Below are positions 21,039-31,999 of a stretch of 64,000 bases of DNA, one piece after another. The notes below the pieces were generated by a model. That model saw only the letters and a program-made list of their open reading frames with translations, searched no databases and was not told the origin of the DNA. This stretch comes from Rhipicephalus microplus (lineage: Eukaryota > Arthropoda > Arachnida > Ixodida > Ixodidae): assembly GCF_043290135.1 (NCBI RefSeq), contig NC_134704.1, positions 24,532,001-24,596,000 on the forward strand, in the 5' to 3' direction. The position numbers were made by a program, and so were the translations under genes. Position 1 is the first letter of the stretch; every line of letters starts with the position of its first letter.

Positions 21039-22856
21039 ATGGATCTTACGAGATTGACGAGAGAGAACCTGCTGAACCTGTGTTGGGATCTGGAGCTAGA
21101 TTTTAATGATGATATGCCTGCTTCTAAACTCCGCGAAGTGATTCTCGAAAGCAATAGTGACAATGAGGAAATCGAGCACTTCGGGAATATGTACTTATTG
21201 GACCAGGAGGAGGAAGTAAAAAGGGCGCAAAGAAAGGAAAGATGGCGCCAGGAGGAATTGGAAGCTGAGCGCAGGCATGAAGAACATATGGAAGTACAAA
21301 GGGCGCAAAGAAAGGAAAGATGGCGCCAGGAGGAATTGGAAGCTGAGCGCAGGCATGAAGAACATATGAAAAGGATGCAGGAATTAGACGAAGAGATAGA
21401 TAGGATTCGGCGTAGAGGGGTGGCATTGCAGCAGAGTGGTCAATCCGTAGATGTAGCGCACGAGCGGTGCAAGGTAGCGGCGGTGCCGTTTAAGGTTGAA
21501 GAGAAGGCTACAGGTCAGAAAGTTGTAGATGTAGCGCACGAACGGTGCGATGTAACGGCGGTGCCGTTTACAACTGAAGCGGAGGCTACATGTCTGATAT
21601 CTGTAGATATAGCGGCGGTGCCGTTTGAGGCCGAAGAAAAGGCTAGTGCCTGTAAGGGAATGGAACAGGTTTTAACCCATTCTGAGGGAAAAGAGCTCGC
21701 GGTCGCAGCAGGGTGTGAGGGTTCCGTGGTGGTGGAAACGGAGTTAAGATTAACAGAGTGTTCCATCGAACCTTGCAGCCCTGTAGACCATGTTGATGAG
21801 CATCAGAGGCGGACGAAAGGCTCCAGGTTTGGCACCAAGGAATGTGCCAAACGGAGAAAGCGTCCGAAAAACAGAAGCGCGGCAAGGCTCGCGATCAGCG
21901 CGGCGCGTTTGACGAGGACCTTCAAACGGCGTGGCGGATTCGCGAGAAAAGGCCCGTTGTCTTCTCTGACTGGCTCGAATCGCATGCGTCTAAGCGGCCG
22001 GAGAGTGAGGAAAAGAAAAGCGCAATCTACGCGGCCGCGGTCTAGCGATGAACTGATAAGTGATCATCAGGACTGGGCGCGCGAGACGGCGGAGGAGCAT
22101 ATCGGTGATGAAGAACGTCAGAGTAGGACGAAAGGCTCCCAGGTCCGCGCAAAGAAGCGTGCACAGGGGAGAAAGCGTCCGAAGGGCAACAGTAAGGCAA
22201 AGCTCGCGATGAGCACAACGCGTTCGAGTAAGGTTTTCAAACGGCGGAGTGACATCGCGAGAAAAGTGCCGTTGTCTTCTCTGACGGGTCTGTATCGTAT
22301 GCGTCCGAACCGCCGGAAAAGAAAAGCGCATCGTACGCGGCAGTGTTGGAAGGATGAATTGCTAGGCAATCATTCAGACAGTGCGCGCGGGAAAGCTAAC
22401 AAGCAAGTGGGTGCTGACGAGCATCAGAGGTTGGCGAAAGGCTCCGTAGACGGCACGAAGAAGCGTGACAAACGGAGAAAGCGCCGTAAAGACGAGGCAA
22501 AAATCGCGACGCGTTTGAGGAATGTCTTCAAATGGCGGAGCGAAATTTCAAGAAAGTTGCCGTATCGCAAGCGTCCGAGCGGCCAGAGAACAAAGAAAAG
22601 AGAAGCGCATTGTGTGCGTAAGTGGCCGAAGGGCAAGAGACCCTTCCGTTGTTCTCGCGGTGCATTGGACGGGGTGCGGGGCAAAAGAGTCGGTGGTTTT
22701 CGAGGGGCAGGAAGCGACAGCAAGTCGGCTTCGAGGAACGTCGCGGGGTTCGGTAGCAGGGCGATTGACGCGTGTTGTAGACCCCGCTTCTCGAGAAAAT
22801 CGTTCCGGGCGCGACCACCGCGAGTTCGACTCAGAGTTGTTGCGAACAGCTGTTAG
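21039..22856 (+). CDS. Gag-like protein with nested tandem repeats, 605 aa
   Basis: The start was chosen at 21039 (MDLTRLTRENLL) because its context is GCCATGG and the sequence before it is leader. Residues 1-50 form a SAP-like helical module resembling Gag starts of tick Gypsy elements. Residues ~60-125 are a highly charged coiled coil containing an exact 78-bp duplication (26 aa, QRKERWRQEELEAERRHEE). Residues ~138-215 hold three 26-aa units with a (VA)AVPF core. From 253 the chain becomes very basic: three ~104-aa units begin at residues 253, 357 and 460 (TKGS...KRRKRPK...FKRR...RKRKA). No capsid core, zinc knuckle or protease is seen. A structural or RNA-binding role in particle assembly is inferred. 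It is intact, with no stop or shift. Confidence 0.8.
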   Translation: MDLTRLTRENLLNLCWDLELDFNDDMPASKLREVILESNSDNEEIEHFGNMYLLDQEEEVKRAQRKERWRQEELEAERRHEEHMEVQRAQRKERWRQEELEAERRHEEHMKRMQELDEEIDRIRRRGVALQQSGQSVDVAHERCKVAAVPFKVEEKATGQKVVDVAHERCDVTAVPFTTEAEATCLISVDIAAVPFEAEEKASACKGMEQVLTHSEGKELAVAAGCEGSVVVETELRLTECSIEPCSPVDHVDEHQRRTKGSRFGTKECAKRRKRPKNRSAARLAISAARLTRTFKRRGGFARKGPLSSLTGSNRMRLSGRRVRKRKAQSTRPRSSDELISDHQDWARETAEEHIGDEERQSRTKGSQVRAKKRAQGRKRPKGNSKAKLAMSTTRSSKVFKRRSDIARKVPLSSLTGLYRMRPNRRKRKAHRTRQCWKDELLGNHSDSARGKANKQVGADEHQRLAKGSVDGTKKRDKRRKRRKDEAKIATRLRNVFKWRSEISRKLPYRKRPSGQRTKKREAHCVRKWPKGKRPFRCSRGALDGVRGKRVGGFRGAGSDSKSASRNVAGFGSRAIDACCRPRFSRKSFRARPPRVRLRVVANSC

Positions 22857-24404
22857 CCTCTCAGAAAACGTCGACTCGGGACTGTTGAAAGGAACATTTT
22901 GTTTGTTTTAGTGATTTTGTAAATAACTCGTTTGTACTTTGTTTTCGTTAGCGCTCTATCGTTTTAGTTGCCGATATGCGTTGTAAGGAGATCTATTGGA
23001 AGGATAGTGACACGCATTAGAGCGTACAGAATTAGGCGTTTGTCATCGGCACCGGAGTTGGTTTGTATGCGTCCGAGCCGCCGGACAAAACGAAAAAAAA
23101 AAAAAAAGCACGTTGGGTAGAAAGGCAGACCCTTTCGTCGCTCTATCGACGGCATGTTTGATGGACTGCGGGAGTGCGAGGTACTCAGCGAGAGTAAGAA
23201 CGCAGGTTGTCAGCGCAGAGCTTTGCGGGGGTCGGAGGCGAAGCGAATGGGTTTTGCCATTGTTCCATTCCCGTTCGCCTAGAAAGACCCACAGGACGCG
23301 ACGCCGCGCGTTCGTCTCAAAATTAAGTGACAGCGGTAAGCGTTTCGGAGGGCTCTCCCGCGGATTTGTATTTTTTAGTTTTGAATATCTGTTTTGACTG
23401 TTTAGGTCAGTTTTCCTTTTGGAATGTGTTTTGTACTTCTGCTACTAGATAGCGTTTACGTAGCAGGTACCATGCTGTTTATTGTTTAAGCTTTGTATGT
23501 ATTGGTTTTAAAGGTAACCGTTTTGCGGCAGTATAACGACACGTTAGGGGCGTTTGTCAAGTAGGACCGACGTTAGAGACGAATTTTGAGTGAGCGCACG
23601 GACGCAAGGATATTCTTGCGAGGTTTTCAGGATTCATGCGAAAGTTTTTTTGTTGTTATTTTTTGTTTTGTTCGCATGTCTCCGGTGTTGAAGTAAGGAA
23701 AGGTATTCGTGGGTTTACGTGTACGTTTTAGTTCATGAGCTTGAGTGTAGAGTGGTAACCTCACGAGAGTTAATGAGTGGTTCATCCATGCAGGAGCACT
23801 ATAGCACTGTGATGTGCGTTTGCGGATGTATAATAAAGATGTTCCTGATGCAGGTACAGCACGGCAGTTATGCTTTCGTCTTCTCAAAAGGAATTGACGA
23901 CTGGCTTTGGCGGCACTAAATTTCGGGAACTAAAAGATAGCGTGAAGTAAAATGCTTTATTTTATGAGTATGATACCTGGTGGGTTACGGCGGATTACTC
24001 ACGCAAGCACTCGGGTATGCCACGGTGAGCGCATCACTTGACAGTTAGTTTTCTTGAAAGCCGTTTGATGGAAAGATTATTATCGGATCGGGATTAGGAG
24101 TTTTGGTGAAACCTCAGAGAAACGTCCCGATTGCTGCTTTGTGTTTGGTAATACTGCTTAAGTAAGGTTGCTTTTGGATAATTTGTCGGACTCGACGTGT
24201 CTCAGTGCGGGCAGGGTGCTCTCCCGTGCCTGTGGTGGTGTGTATGAATGCTTTTCCCAGAGGGGAGCCACAGGGAACGAGAGGGAAAGAGTCCTTGGCT
24301 GAGCGTCATCAGCAGTGGCCTGGAAGACAGCACTACACAGCGACACTTCGGGCAACCTGTGCAGCTGGTCACCCTCAGGTCGCTTCTCCCGCTGGCGGAC
24401 GAGC
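22857..24404 (+). other. Non-coding 3' interior of the LTR element
   Basis: About 1.5 kb without a long frame. Around 23060-23330 there are decayed echoes of the basic repeat (CGTCCGAGCCGCCGG; GGCAGACCCTTTCGTCGCTC), suggesting a fourth, non-coding unit. The last ~220 bp is GC-rich and resembles a Gypsy 3' leader to the LTR, but no purine tract directly precedes 24405. Confidence 0.6.
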
Positions 24405-25406
24405 TGTTGTGCCCGGCGCCAGAGCTGACGAGGGAGCGGCGTTCCTTTTGATATTCCTTTTGGTCGCCAAACGGGTTGGCGGCCTGTGTCCGCCATGTAT
24501 TGTTCCCACCTGGCCGGGGGGGTGCGGCGTCTTGCCGCCACGGCACCGTGAGCAGTTCGGGAGACCACAAGTGCAGCTTCTTCTTTGGAAGATGACGGCG
24601 GCGGCGGCGGCCGGGAATCGTCCCGCTAATTAAACGAGTCGTTCGGCGACCATTTGAAGCTTGTTTACGGCGGCCTTTTCAATGGATGCAGTCATGGCCG
24701 GCGCCAGGGCTGGCGGGGGAGCGGCGCTCCTTTGGTCTTCAAACAAATAACCGAACGACCGGCTGCCTACGCCGGCCCTGTATTGTCCGTCCTAGCAGGA
24801 GGGTGAGACGTCCTGTCGCCACGACGGAGTGGGCCGTTCGGGGGACGACAGCAAATGCGACATCTTCCTGGGAACAAGAGGTCGCGGCGGCCCCCGCAAA
24901 TCACCCCGCTCATTGAGCAAACAGTTCGGCGGACCCTTTGATGGATGCCGTCCTGAGCGTGGGACCTCTCGACCAGCGACACACACGACGAGGAAGAGCC
25001 CTGCTGGCACCACCTTTGAGTGCAGTGATCACGCTTCAGTTTTGAACGTTCGCGTGGACCGTGCGTGCTCGTCACCCTCGCGGGTAATGTGTGGTCCGTG
25101 ATTGGACGGTGCCATCTGTACGCGGTCCCCGATCTAGGGATCTGGGGAGGACAGACCCTTTATAATGAGCCCCCACGGCTCATTCGGTGTGCTTTTTCGA
25201 GAGGCAGAACCGAGCAGAACCATGTAGAACCAAGCACCAAGGAGCGCTATGTTAGGAGTCATGTAGAGGCCTGCCACGTTTGAGGGCTCACCGTGTAGGG
25301 AGTTCGCAATGTATATATTGTAAATAAACCCTCTTCAAGTCTCGCTTCCTCCTGCCTCGACAACTTCATCCCGGACCTCCGGTGTCTGGAAACCCCGGTC
25401 GCAACA
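24405..25406 (+). repeat. 3' LTR, 1,002 bp
   Basis: Identical in length and, by eye, in sequence to the 5' LTR. It is followed by GTCC, the target duplication. Confidence 0.95.
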
Positions 25407-26195
25407 GTCCCTGTATGCTTGCGCAAAAATTTCAAGATGGATATGTTTCAACTAGGCCGAATCGCAGTTTTGCACAGGATTCGTGGGTTCTGCAGCGGCG
25501 TGAGGTAGCGGCTAAACGTTTTCTAAGCTGCGGAGCACATGGGCAGTGGGTCACCGATGACCTTTGGTGCCGGCGTAACTCGACACGACGCAAAATGAAT
25601 TTCGCTTCGCGTCGCAAGATGTGCGAGCTGTTCTACGGTATACTGCGCGCGTGCTATGTAAGCGTGTTACACGCGTCATATTTCACCTCTAGATGAGCTT
25701 ACGTATCAATGCGTGCCCTATAGAAACTGCAGCGCTGAAAATATTCACGTTCTTTCTGGACTACACAGAATGGCACAGACAAATTAAGCGTATAGAACGA
25801 AACGCCAATACGCGCCTGCACGCTCGGTAATTGTGGTTTAATGCAAGCAACCAAGATGCACATGCGAAGAAATCAACTGGGGGAAATGCGCATTTGTCGC
25901 GCCGAAATTGAAACCGAAACAAGTTCGTCGTGGACTACTTTGGGGCAGTAGCACAAAGCAGTTAGCTCGCTCCCGAAGTTTTCCCTTCATTCCCACAGAA
26001 AGCTGTCCCCGAGTGGCGTCAAAATTTATTACGTCAGGACGTTTGCGGTGGGAATATGAAGGTGGCATCGCCGCTTGGATTTTCTTTCCTGCACGCTTTC
26101 TCATTCACCGAGCATCTTCTTGCAACAAGTGCGTGTACTGATTTTGTAATTGAGAAAGTGTGAGTTACTGGCATAATTTCTGTTTGGTGTCCAAT
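25407..26195. other. Unassigned DNA
   Basis: No gene seen. Bases 25419-25439 are the exact reverse complement of 19271-19291 on the other side of the LTR element, so the two flanks may have formed a hairpin-like element before the insertion. Confidence 0.4.
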
Positions 26196-26390
26196 TGATT
26201 ATCCGGATTTACCTGCCTAAACCATATTATGATTGCGAGGAATTCTTTGCGGGGTGATAATTTTTACCATGAGATCATGGCGGGCACGTAACTTTAAATG
26301 CACAAGCTTAAGTCTAGCTCCAACCTAAAATGTGGCCACCGTGGCCGGAATTCGAACCCATGGCCTCTTTAGCAGCCGTTAAACATCAAG
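26196..26390 (-). mobile_element. Old, diverged Ruka-like SINE
   Basis: Minus-strand landmarks in order: GGCCACGGTGGCC-like head region near 26345, degenerate B box (GGGTTCGAATTCC), and a 3' part with an AATCATAATATGG-like block near 26225. Heavily mutated, with approximate ends. Confidence 0.5.
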
Positions 26391-26635
26391 TTACTGATGC
26401 GAATAACCTAACATTATGTCAGAACAATGCGAAATATAAAACTCTTAAAGACAGATAACACAACGGTGACCGTTCGTGAACTATAATGAATCAGTTTTCA
26501 TAAATCAACAGGCCCAGCTGAGAATCCCTGTGAAGCAGCATAAATTTGCATTCTCGAAAACTGATTTTGTTTACGATTTCACTATTTTCTGGAACAAATA
26601 GAGTCATACGTGTGCACGTCTCCTTTCAACGCATG

Positions 26636-26735
26636 TAATCCTCGACTGCTGGCCCAAAGGTCGTGGGATCTACGATGCCGGCCTCGGCGACCGCATTTCG
26701 ATTAAAACGAAATGTTGGAGGCGCGTGCACTTAAT
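26636..26735 (+). mobile_element. Old Ruka-like SINE fragment
   Basis: Plus-strand partial copy from CTCGACTGCTG through GGTCGTGGGATC and CGCATTTCG to GGAGGCGCGTGCACTT. The 3' half is absent. Confidence 0.5.
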
Positions 26736-26789
26736 AAGTGACTTTTTTGACAGGGGAAAAGAAATAAATAAGCGCAGTTCCGTTACTGC

Positions 26790-26992
26790 CTCTCCCTCAA
26801 TGAAGGGCACCTCCACAGTTCTGTGCAGGAGATGGGGATAAAAGGGGAATGAAAAGGATAGGGAGGAATTAAAGGTATATATATAGAGAAAGGAGCAGGA
26901 AGAGAGAGAGGTGCAGGGACAGCCATGTACGAAAGTATGGAGAAGATATGAAAGACGGACACGGTCGCAGAAGTTCGAGGACGGGGCACCAA
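26790..26992 (+). repeat. Dispersed repeat family A, partial copy
   Basis: Aligns with the first half of family A: the GGAGGAATTAAAGG block, a TA/GA microsatellite, GTGCAGGGACAGCC and GTTCGAGGACGGGGCACC. It ends abruptly before the tandem GGCCAGAGCT units. Confidence 0.6.
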
Positions 26993-27003
26993 AGGCTTCT
27001 TCA

Positions 27004-27186
27004 CCACACGTATGCGCTGCAGCGCGTCAGTGCGTGGCTATACTTGACGCGACGTCGCACCCTCTCCCTGTAGAGAGAAAGGGCGTGCAGCATCACGTAT
27101 CAACGCACACTCTCTCCCCATAGGCAGAGGGTGCGATGACGCATCAAAAAAGCCACACGCTCATACGCAGCAGCGCCTACGTGTGG
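27004..27186. mobile_element. Fold-back element (imperfect inverted repeat, 183 bp)
   Basis: The left half from CCACACGTATGCGCTGC pairs with the right half ending in GCGCCTACGTGTGG. A second well-conserved block, TCGCACCCTCT, pairs with AGAGGGTGCGA. The arms of ~75 bp have perhaps 75 percent identity. No target duplication was recognised; it could be a MITE or a hairpin RNA locus. Confidence 0.55.
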
Positions 27187-28039
27187 TCAGGTCTGTAGGT
27201 TCAGTCTCACGTTAAGAAGCACCAGTGGTCGCGACTGCCGAAGCACTCCTGTGCAATGCCTGTCATTATCATATTGTGTTTTGGGGTCGTAAATTGACGG
27301 AAATTGTTATGATTTCAGTAATTAAAACTGGAAGCAAGCAGCAATAGAAGAGAGAAACACGTTCTTAGCACAAAGCTCACGTGCTGTGGCTTATTGCGTG
27401 TCGATATAGGCTTTCGCAGCAGATGGCGCCTCAGAAGAACAGAAAGTAAAGCGCTATAAGTGTGCACACAATCTTAAAAGAGTCGAGGTTACAGACCAGC
27501 CGCCCACACCTTAAATCTCCTCTGGGAGTCGCACCTTTCAGGCCTCTTTCCCGGCTCTTTTTTTTTCTTGTCTTTTTTAGCAGCACTGTGCGTCGCATGG
27601 CGTGTCCTGCACTATCGCCGCAGCTCAGCGTGGCAAACTAGACTCGTCGACTGGCCAGTTCTTGATGTGCGGAGTTGAACGACGTAATTAGTTACGCGCT
27701 CTTACATTAGGTTGCCCGGGAAACGGGCTCTTCACATTGGTTGGACGCTTAGTGCATGAACGCGCTGCATTAAGCAGGCAGTAACTATATAGCTTAGTTT
27801 ATGTATGTCTCTATCACGCTTTCCGAGGCTGCTGCTTACGTGTAGGAGAACTGATGGTAAGAAAGAATCCTTGAGTACTTTCCCACCCGCATGAATTTAT
27901 CTGCCTGCTGATCGTTTCTCTGCAGCGATGATCTTCAGCTGTGAAAAGTGGCTTTACCACGAAAAGTGGCTTTACTGTTTTGCTTTGTTTCCATACGTCA
28001 ACAGGGAATTAAAATAGCTGCGCTGCCGCTGAGCCTGCC
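27187..28039. other. Unassigned DNA
   Basis: No open frame with recognisable content, and no repeat shared with the rest of the window. Confidence 0.4.
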
Positions 28040-28105
28040 TATGGGCCTGTTACGGTGTCCCTCATGATCAAATGGTGCTTTTGGGACGTGAAACGCCAGA
28101 TATTA
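28040..28105 (+). mobile_element. SINE 3' fragment
   Basis: Contains TACGGTGTCCCTCATGATC and GGTGCTTTTGGGACGTGAAA, the 3' end of the Ruka-like SINE, degraded. Confidence 0.55.
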
Positions 28106-28489
28106 CTATTATTCAGGAAGAAGAAGTTCTGTAGTGTTTATTACAAATTGTCATGTCAACAACCCACGGTACAATAGCTCAGCTTTAAGAACACCAACTG
28201 TCGAATGGCGGGCACAAGAACTGGCTTATGAGTGTCGCGAGAACAGCCGCTAGACGCACCGTTTGAAAACATGTACTTTATCAGGTATCAAGAAAAGAAT
28301 TGTAAGTTTGAGAGCCCGTTTTGTTTGTTGAACACAATATTAATGATGACTAACAGACAATATGGGCAAGTAAAATATAGGGGATGTTGTAAGAAGTATA
28401 ACTAGAAGTAAATAAGGCATTAAAGTTGTGAGAAAACAGTTCATCAATCTAAACCAAGTTATTATTGCTCTCAGGTGTCCCTTTAATGG
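28106..28489. other. Unassigned DNA
   Basis: About 380 bp of AT-rich sequence between two SINE insertions. No gene or repeat seen. Confidence 0.35.
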
Positions 28490-28747
28490 ACTATCAGCGT
28501 TGCCCCGCCGCGGTGGTCTAGTGGCTAAGGTACTCGGCTGCTGACCCGCAGGTCGCGGGTTCAAATCCCGGCTGCGGCGGCTGCATTTCCGATGGAGGCG
28601 GAAATGTTGCAGGCCCGTGTACTCAGATTTGGGTGCACGTTAAAGAACCCCAGGTGGTCAAAATTTCCGGAGCCCTTCACTACGGCGTCTCTCATAATCA
28701 TATGGTGGTTTTGGGACGTTAAACCCCACAAATCTAACTATCAGCGT
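28490..28747 (+). mobile_element. Ruka-like SINE, full length, 11-bp target duplication
   Basis: The core is ~28501-28736, starting GCCCCGCCGCGG, with the standard A and B boxes and a short ATCT tail. The direct repeat ACTATCAGCGT is at 28490-28500 and 28737-28747. Confidence 0.95.
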
Positions 28748-29827
28748 CAAATGAAACACCAAAGGCGATAAGTCTTAGGGATGGCATAGTTCGCACCATC
28801 CACTGATCACCATAGACCAGCACATATTTATGCGCAGTGCTACCGAACAAGATGCGCACCTGCCAATGGGGATAACTGGACGGCACGAACTACACTATTA
28901 AAAAGGCATGCCGCTGCTCGCCTTTCATTTTACGCTAATAGCACATACACACAAGACACAAGAGAGGAACGAGGACGTCCACTGTCTCGTGTGTGTGGTA
29001 AGTATGTACAGCGAGGGTCAAAAGTCCGCTATCGGGGATCTATCACCCCCCCCTGCCCATTAAGCTCTATGTTTTTTAAGGGATCTGCAGGAACGAGCTC
29101 GTCTCAACAGTCTCTTATGTTCGTCTATGCGTGCACTTCATCTTCTTTATATCCCAATATAGCAGTTCATACGCCGATGTATCAAGGGCAAACTGCCGGT
29201 TACGTGCGGAGAACCAGAGAAACGCGTCTTAATTTAATTACAAGCGCAATTCGCTGCACTCCTGTTTAGATTGTTCCGTCGAGGATCATCGATTCGATGG
29301 CGTTGGTGTTTCTATCTCGTCGAGGACAGTTTACTTTCGATATTTTTAGACTTTTGTACAATCTGCTTCAGCGTATGAGCTGTTCGCCCATGCTACCTAG
29401 AAATACCATCGCGCTGTCGTTAGCTGTACAGAAAACTTCCTTTACCTAGTTGTTTGAGAATGTGTTGAACTAATAATCTTTGATAATACCTGACGCACCG
29501 ACAGTGATTAATGCACAACAACTAAATTCGTCTTGCTGTAAAAATAAAAAAAGCTTATTCACCCTGCCATTGATGAGGCTGCATCATCTGTTTCGTTCAC
29601 TTGTCCTACCTCATGTTTGAAATCCTCATGCTGCTTGGCGAAGCGATTCCACCTTTTATAGCGAATAAACCAAGAAGCGTTAGAATTACTGCTATAAGAA
29701 ATCGCGAAGTTATATAGCTAATTACAATGTTGCAGTGCTTTTAAATAGTTCGCTTGAGATATCATTCTTGAACTGGGAGGCAGATCAGTGTCATAAGGCA
29801 AAGGCAGGGAGGTGAATTAGCAATAAT
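28748..29827. other. Unassigned DNA
   Basis: No gene seen. A 92-codon open frame at 28991-29269 has no recognisable motif. Confidence 0.4.
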
Positions 29828-30055
29828 AATAATTATGGGTTTTTACGTCCCACAGCCACGATATGATTATGAGGGACGCCATAATGGAAGGCTTCAAAAT
29901 GTCGATTATCTGGTTTTATTTCGAACCTAAATTTAAGTACATGGTGCTATAAAGTACTCCACCTGCTTCGAAATGCGTCCGCCACAATCAGGAGTTGATG
30001 CAGCGACCTTCGTGTCAGCAGTTGAGCGCCATATCCACTTGGCCAAACCACCGGT
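29828..30055 (-). mobile_element. Old, diverged Ruka-like SINE
   Basis: Near full length on the minus strand: head near 30050 (CACCGGTGGTTTGGCC), degenerate B box, and 3' end GACGTAAAAACCC near 29845. Many substitutions. Confidence 0.6.
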
Positions 30056-30669
30056 GAGTTCAGCCGCATGGAGCGCGGTCGACCAAGATACGCTGCGAAC
30101 GTTCTGATGGCTTACCTGCGTCGAGCCATATACTAAGAGTTTTCCGCTACGTATATGTTTAACGTGTAACATTACCTGAACTATGAGCGCGTAAGTATAC
30201 AAGAGAATACAGAGACTAAATCACGTCCCAGTTTTCTTGCGTACAACTCTTTAGTTACGCACTCGTATTTAAGTTATCCCGAACCACCGACTTACCCGAT
30301 CGACCACTCCAAGAGTTTCACGTGTGATGCAACAGCGATGCCACGTCAAAGAGCCGTATGCGTAGCACCTTGCGAGGTATAGCTTGGAATCCTACGTACT
30401 CACTTGCTAAGCTTACGCACACACTTGCACTGTATACGCTAACACAATAAAATTAAGGCAGGCTTCACACTAGTGGCACCTATAGTCTGAAGGGAAGGTA
30501 GACCTATGTGGCTTTCATTTGTTTCGCTTTATTTTTTTATTGCCATCTAGGTCTTTTCTGTGCCTTTATTGTCCCTGTTTATTTCTTATATGAATATTGC
30601 TTCTGTCTTTTTTTTTTCGCCATATTTCTCTTTCTCTTTTTCACTTTCTCTGTACTCGTTCTATTGCCC
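30056..30669. other. Unassigned DNA
   Basis: No gene or repeat recognised; a pyrimidine-rich stretch lies near 30600-30655. Confidence 0.35.
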
Positions 30670-30947
30670 ATCAGTTGCTGAATAATGACCCGCCGTGGTT
30701 GTCTAGTGGCTAAGGTACTCGGCTGCTGACCCGGAGGTCGCGGGTTCAAATCCCGGCTGCGGCGGCTGCATTTCCGATGGAGGCGGAAACGTTGTAGGCC
30801 CGTGTGCTCAGATTTGGGCGCACGTTAAAGAACCCCATGTGGTCTAAATTTCCGGAGCCCTCCACTACGGCGTCTCTCATAATCATATGGCGGTTTTGGA
30901 ACGTTAAACCCCACATATCAATCAATCAATCTATCAGTTACTGAATA
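30670..30947 (+). mobile_element. Ruka-like SINE, full length, 15-bp target duplication
   Basis: Core ~30687-30932 with an ATCAATCAATCAATC tail. The direct repeat ATCAGTTRCTGAATA (one mismatch) is at 30670-30684 and 30933-30947. Confidence 0.93.
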
Positions 30948-31999
30948 CCACGCCGGACCAACTATCTCACGTGTTCTGCGTGGGAAGAAGCTTCTGGAAA
31001 GGACGAACCGGAAGTAGAGGATGAAGACAGTGCATGCCTGTTTAGGACGATAATTTTTGTTCTCGACAACTGTTGTTTCTCCGAGCGTATGCAGCTCCAC
31101 ATTCAAGAAAAGGGAATATCCTTCAAAATCAATGCCCCCCCTCCCCATTACCCCTTCGTACCATCTTTTCTCCAATGCAGTTTCACATCCTGGAGCCTCG
31201 AGCACTAACTTAGCAAACGAGCATTAGCGATGAATCATCGATCAGGACGTCGGAGTCTCAGAGCGGATCGTTTGCAGCGCAGGCAGCCGAGACGGTATAG
31301 CGGCACTCGAAAAGCGATCTTCCTCGACGAACCTGACATCTCCGAACAGCACTGGCAAATGAAAATTCCTCCAGTGTAGCTTATTACGCGTGACGAAGGA
31401 GCCAATTTGTCGCCGTCGCAAAAAAAAAATCTTCAGAGAAATCGGGTACCCTCGCACCCCACGTGACAAGCCTTGTACGTCCGTTTCAACCGCTGCGATT
31501 CCATCGATTTTCGCCTGCTGTGCAGCTTTTACGTCATGTCGCGGGGGCCCAATTATTAATGTCACATATTACGGGCAGTGAGAACGCGGACACCACGATG
31601 TTTCACGACGGCGCTTCCAATTTTTTTCAGAGGCTGAAATCTGCTGCGTCCCCAAGGCTTCACTTTGTTGGGTGTTCTGTTTTACGTTCTTCAGTATGAT
31701 ATAAACTTCGCTCTCGTCACAGGTCGTTTACGCATGGGGAGGTTCGTGTAACGAATGAAACACCTTTTCTTTCTGCGTCAGCGCCACCACTCGACAGTCG
31801 AAAGCATTACGGCGCAATAAAGAGAAGCTGACCACCACTAACTCACGCTACTGCATAACACGCTGAATTTTGCAACGACACCTACTACCGGGAAAATTTT
31901 GGGCACTGCCCTACGTAAAGCCGATACTAAAATGTTGTATGTATATTTTTTGTTTTGTTTTGTATTTTGGTGCTTCTGCAGAGTTTTAAGAGAGAACAT
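30948..31999. other. Unassigned DNA
   Basis: Overlapping open frames of up to 107 codons near 31240-31700 on both strands, none with a known motif. Confidence 0.4.

Larger units (their letters stand above)
19496..25406 (+). mobile_element. Young non-autonomous LTR retrotransposon with a single Gag-like ORF (TR-GAG-like)
   Basis: Two 1,002-bp LTRs (19496-20497 and 24405-25406) flank a 3,907-bp interior. The LTRs start TGTTGTGCC and end CGCAACA, and they look identical base for base by eye, so the insertion is very recent. GTCC occurs directly before (19492-19495) and after (25407-25410) as a 4-bp target duplication. A primer site follows the 5' LTR. The only long ORF is Gag-like (21039-22856); no protease, RT, RNase H or integrase motif is visible in any frame. 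The N-terminus of the ORF recalls Gag of tick Gypsy elements, so it probably uses Gypsy enzymes in trans. No clear polypurine tract sits next to the 3' LTR. Confidence 0.93.
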
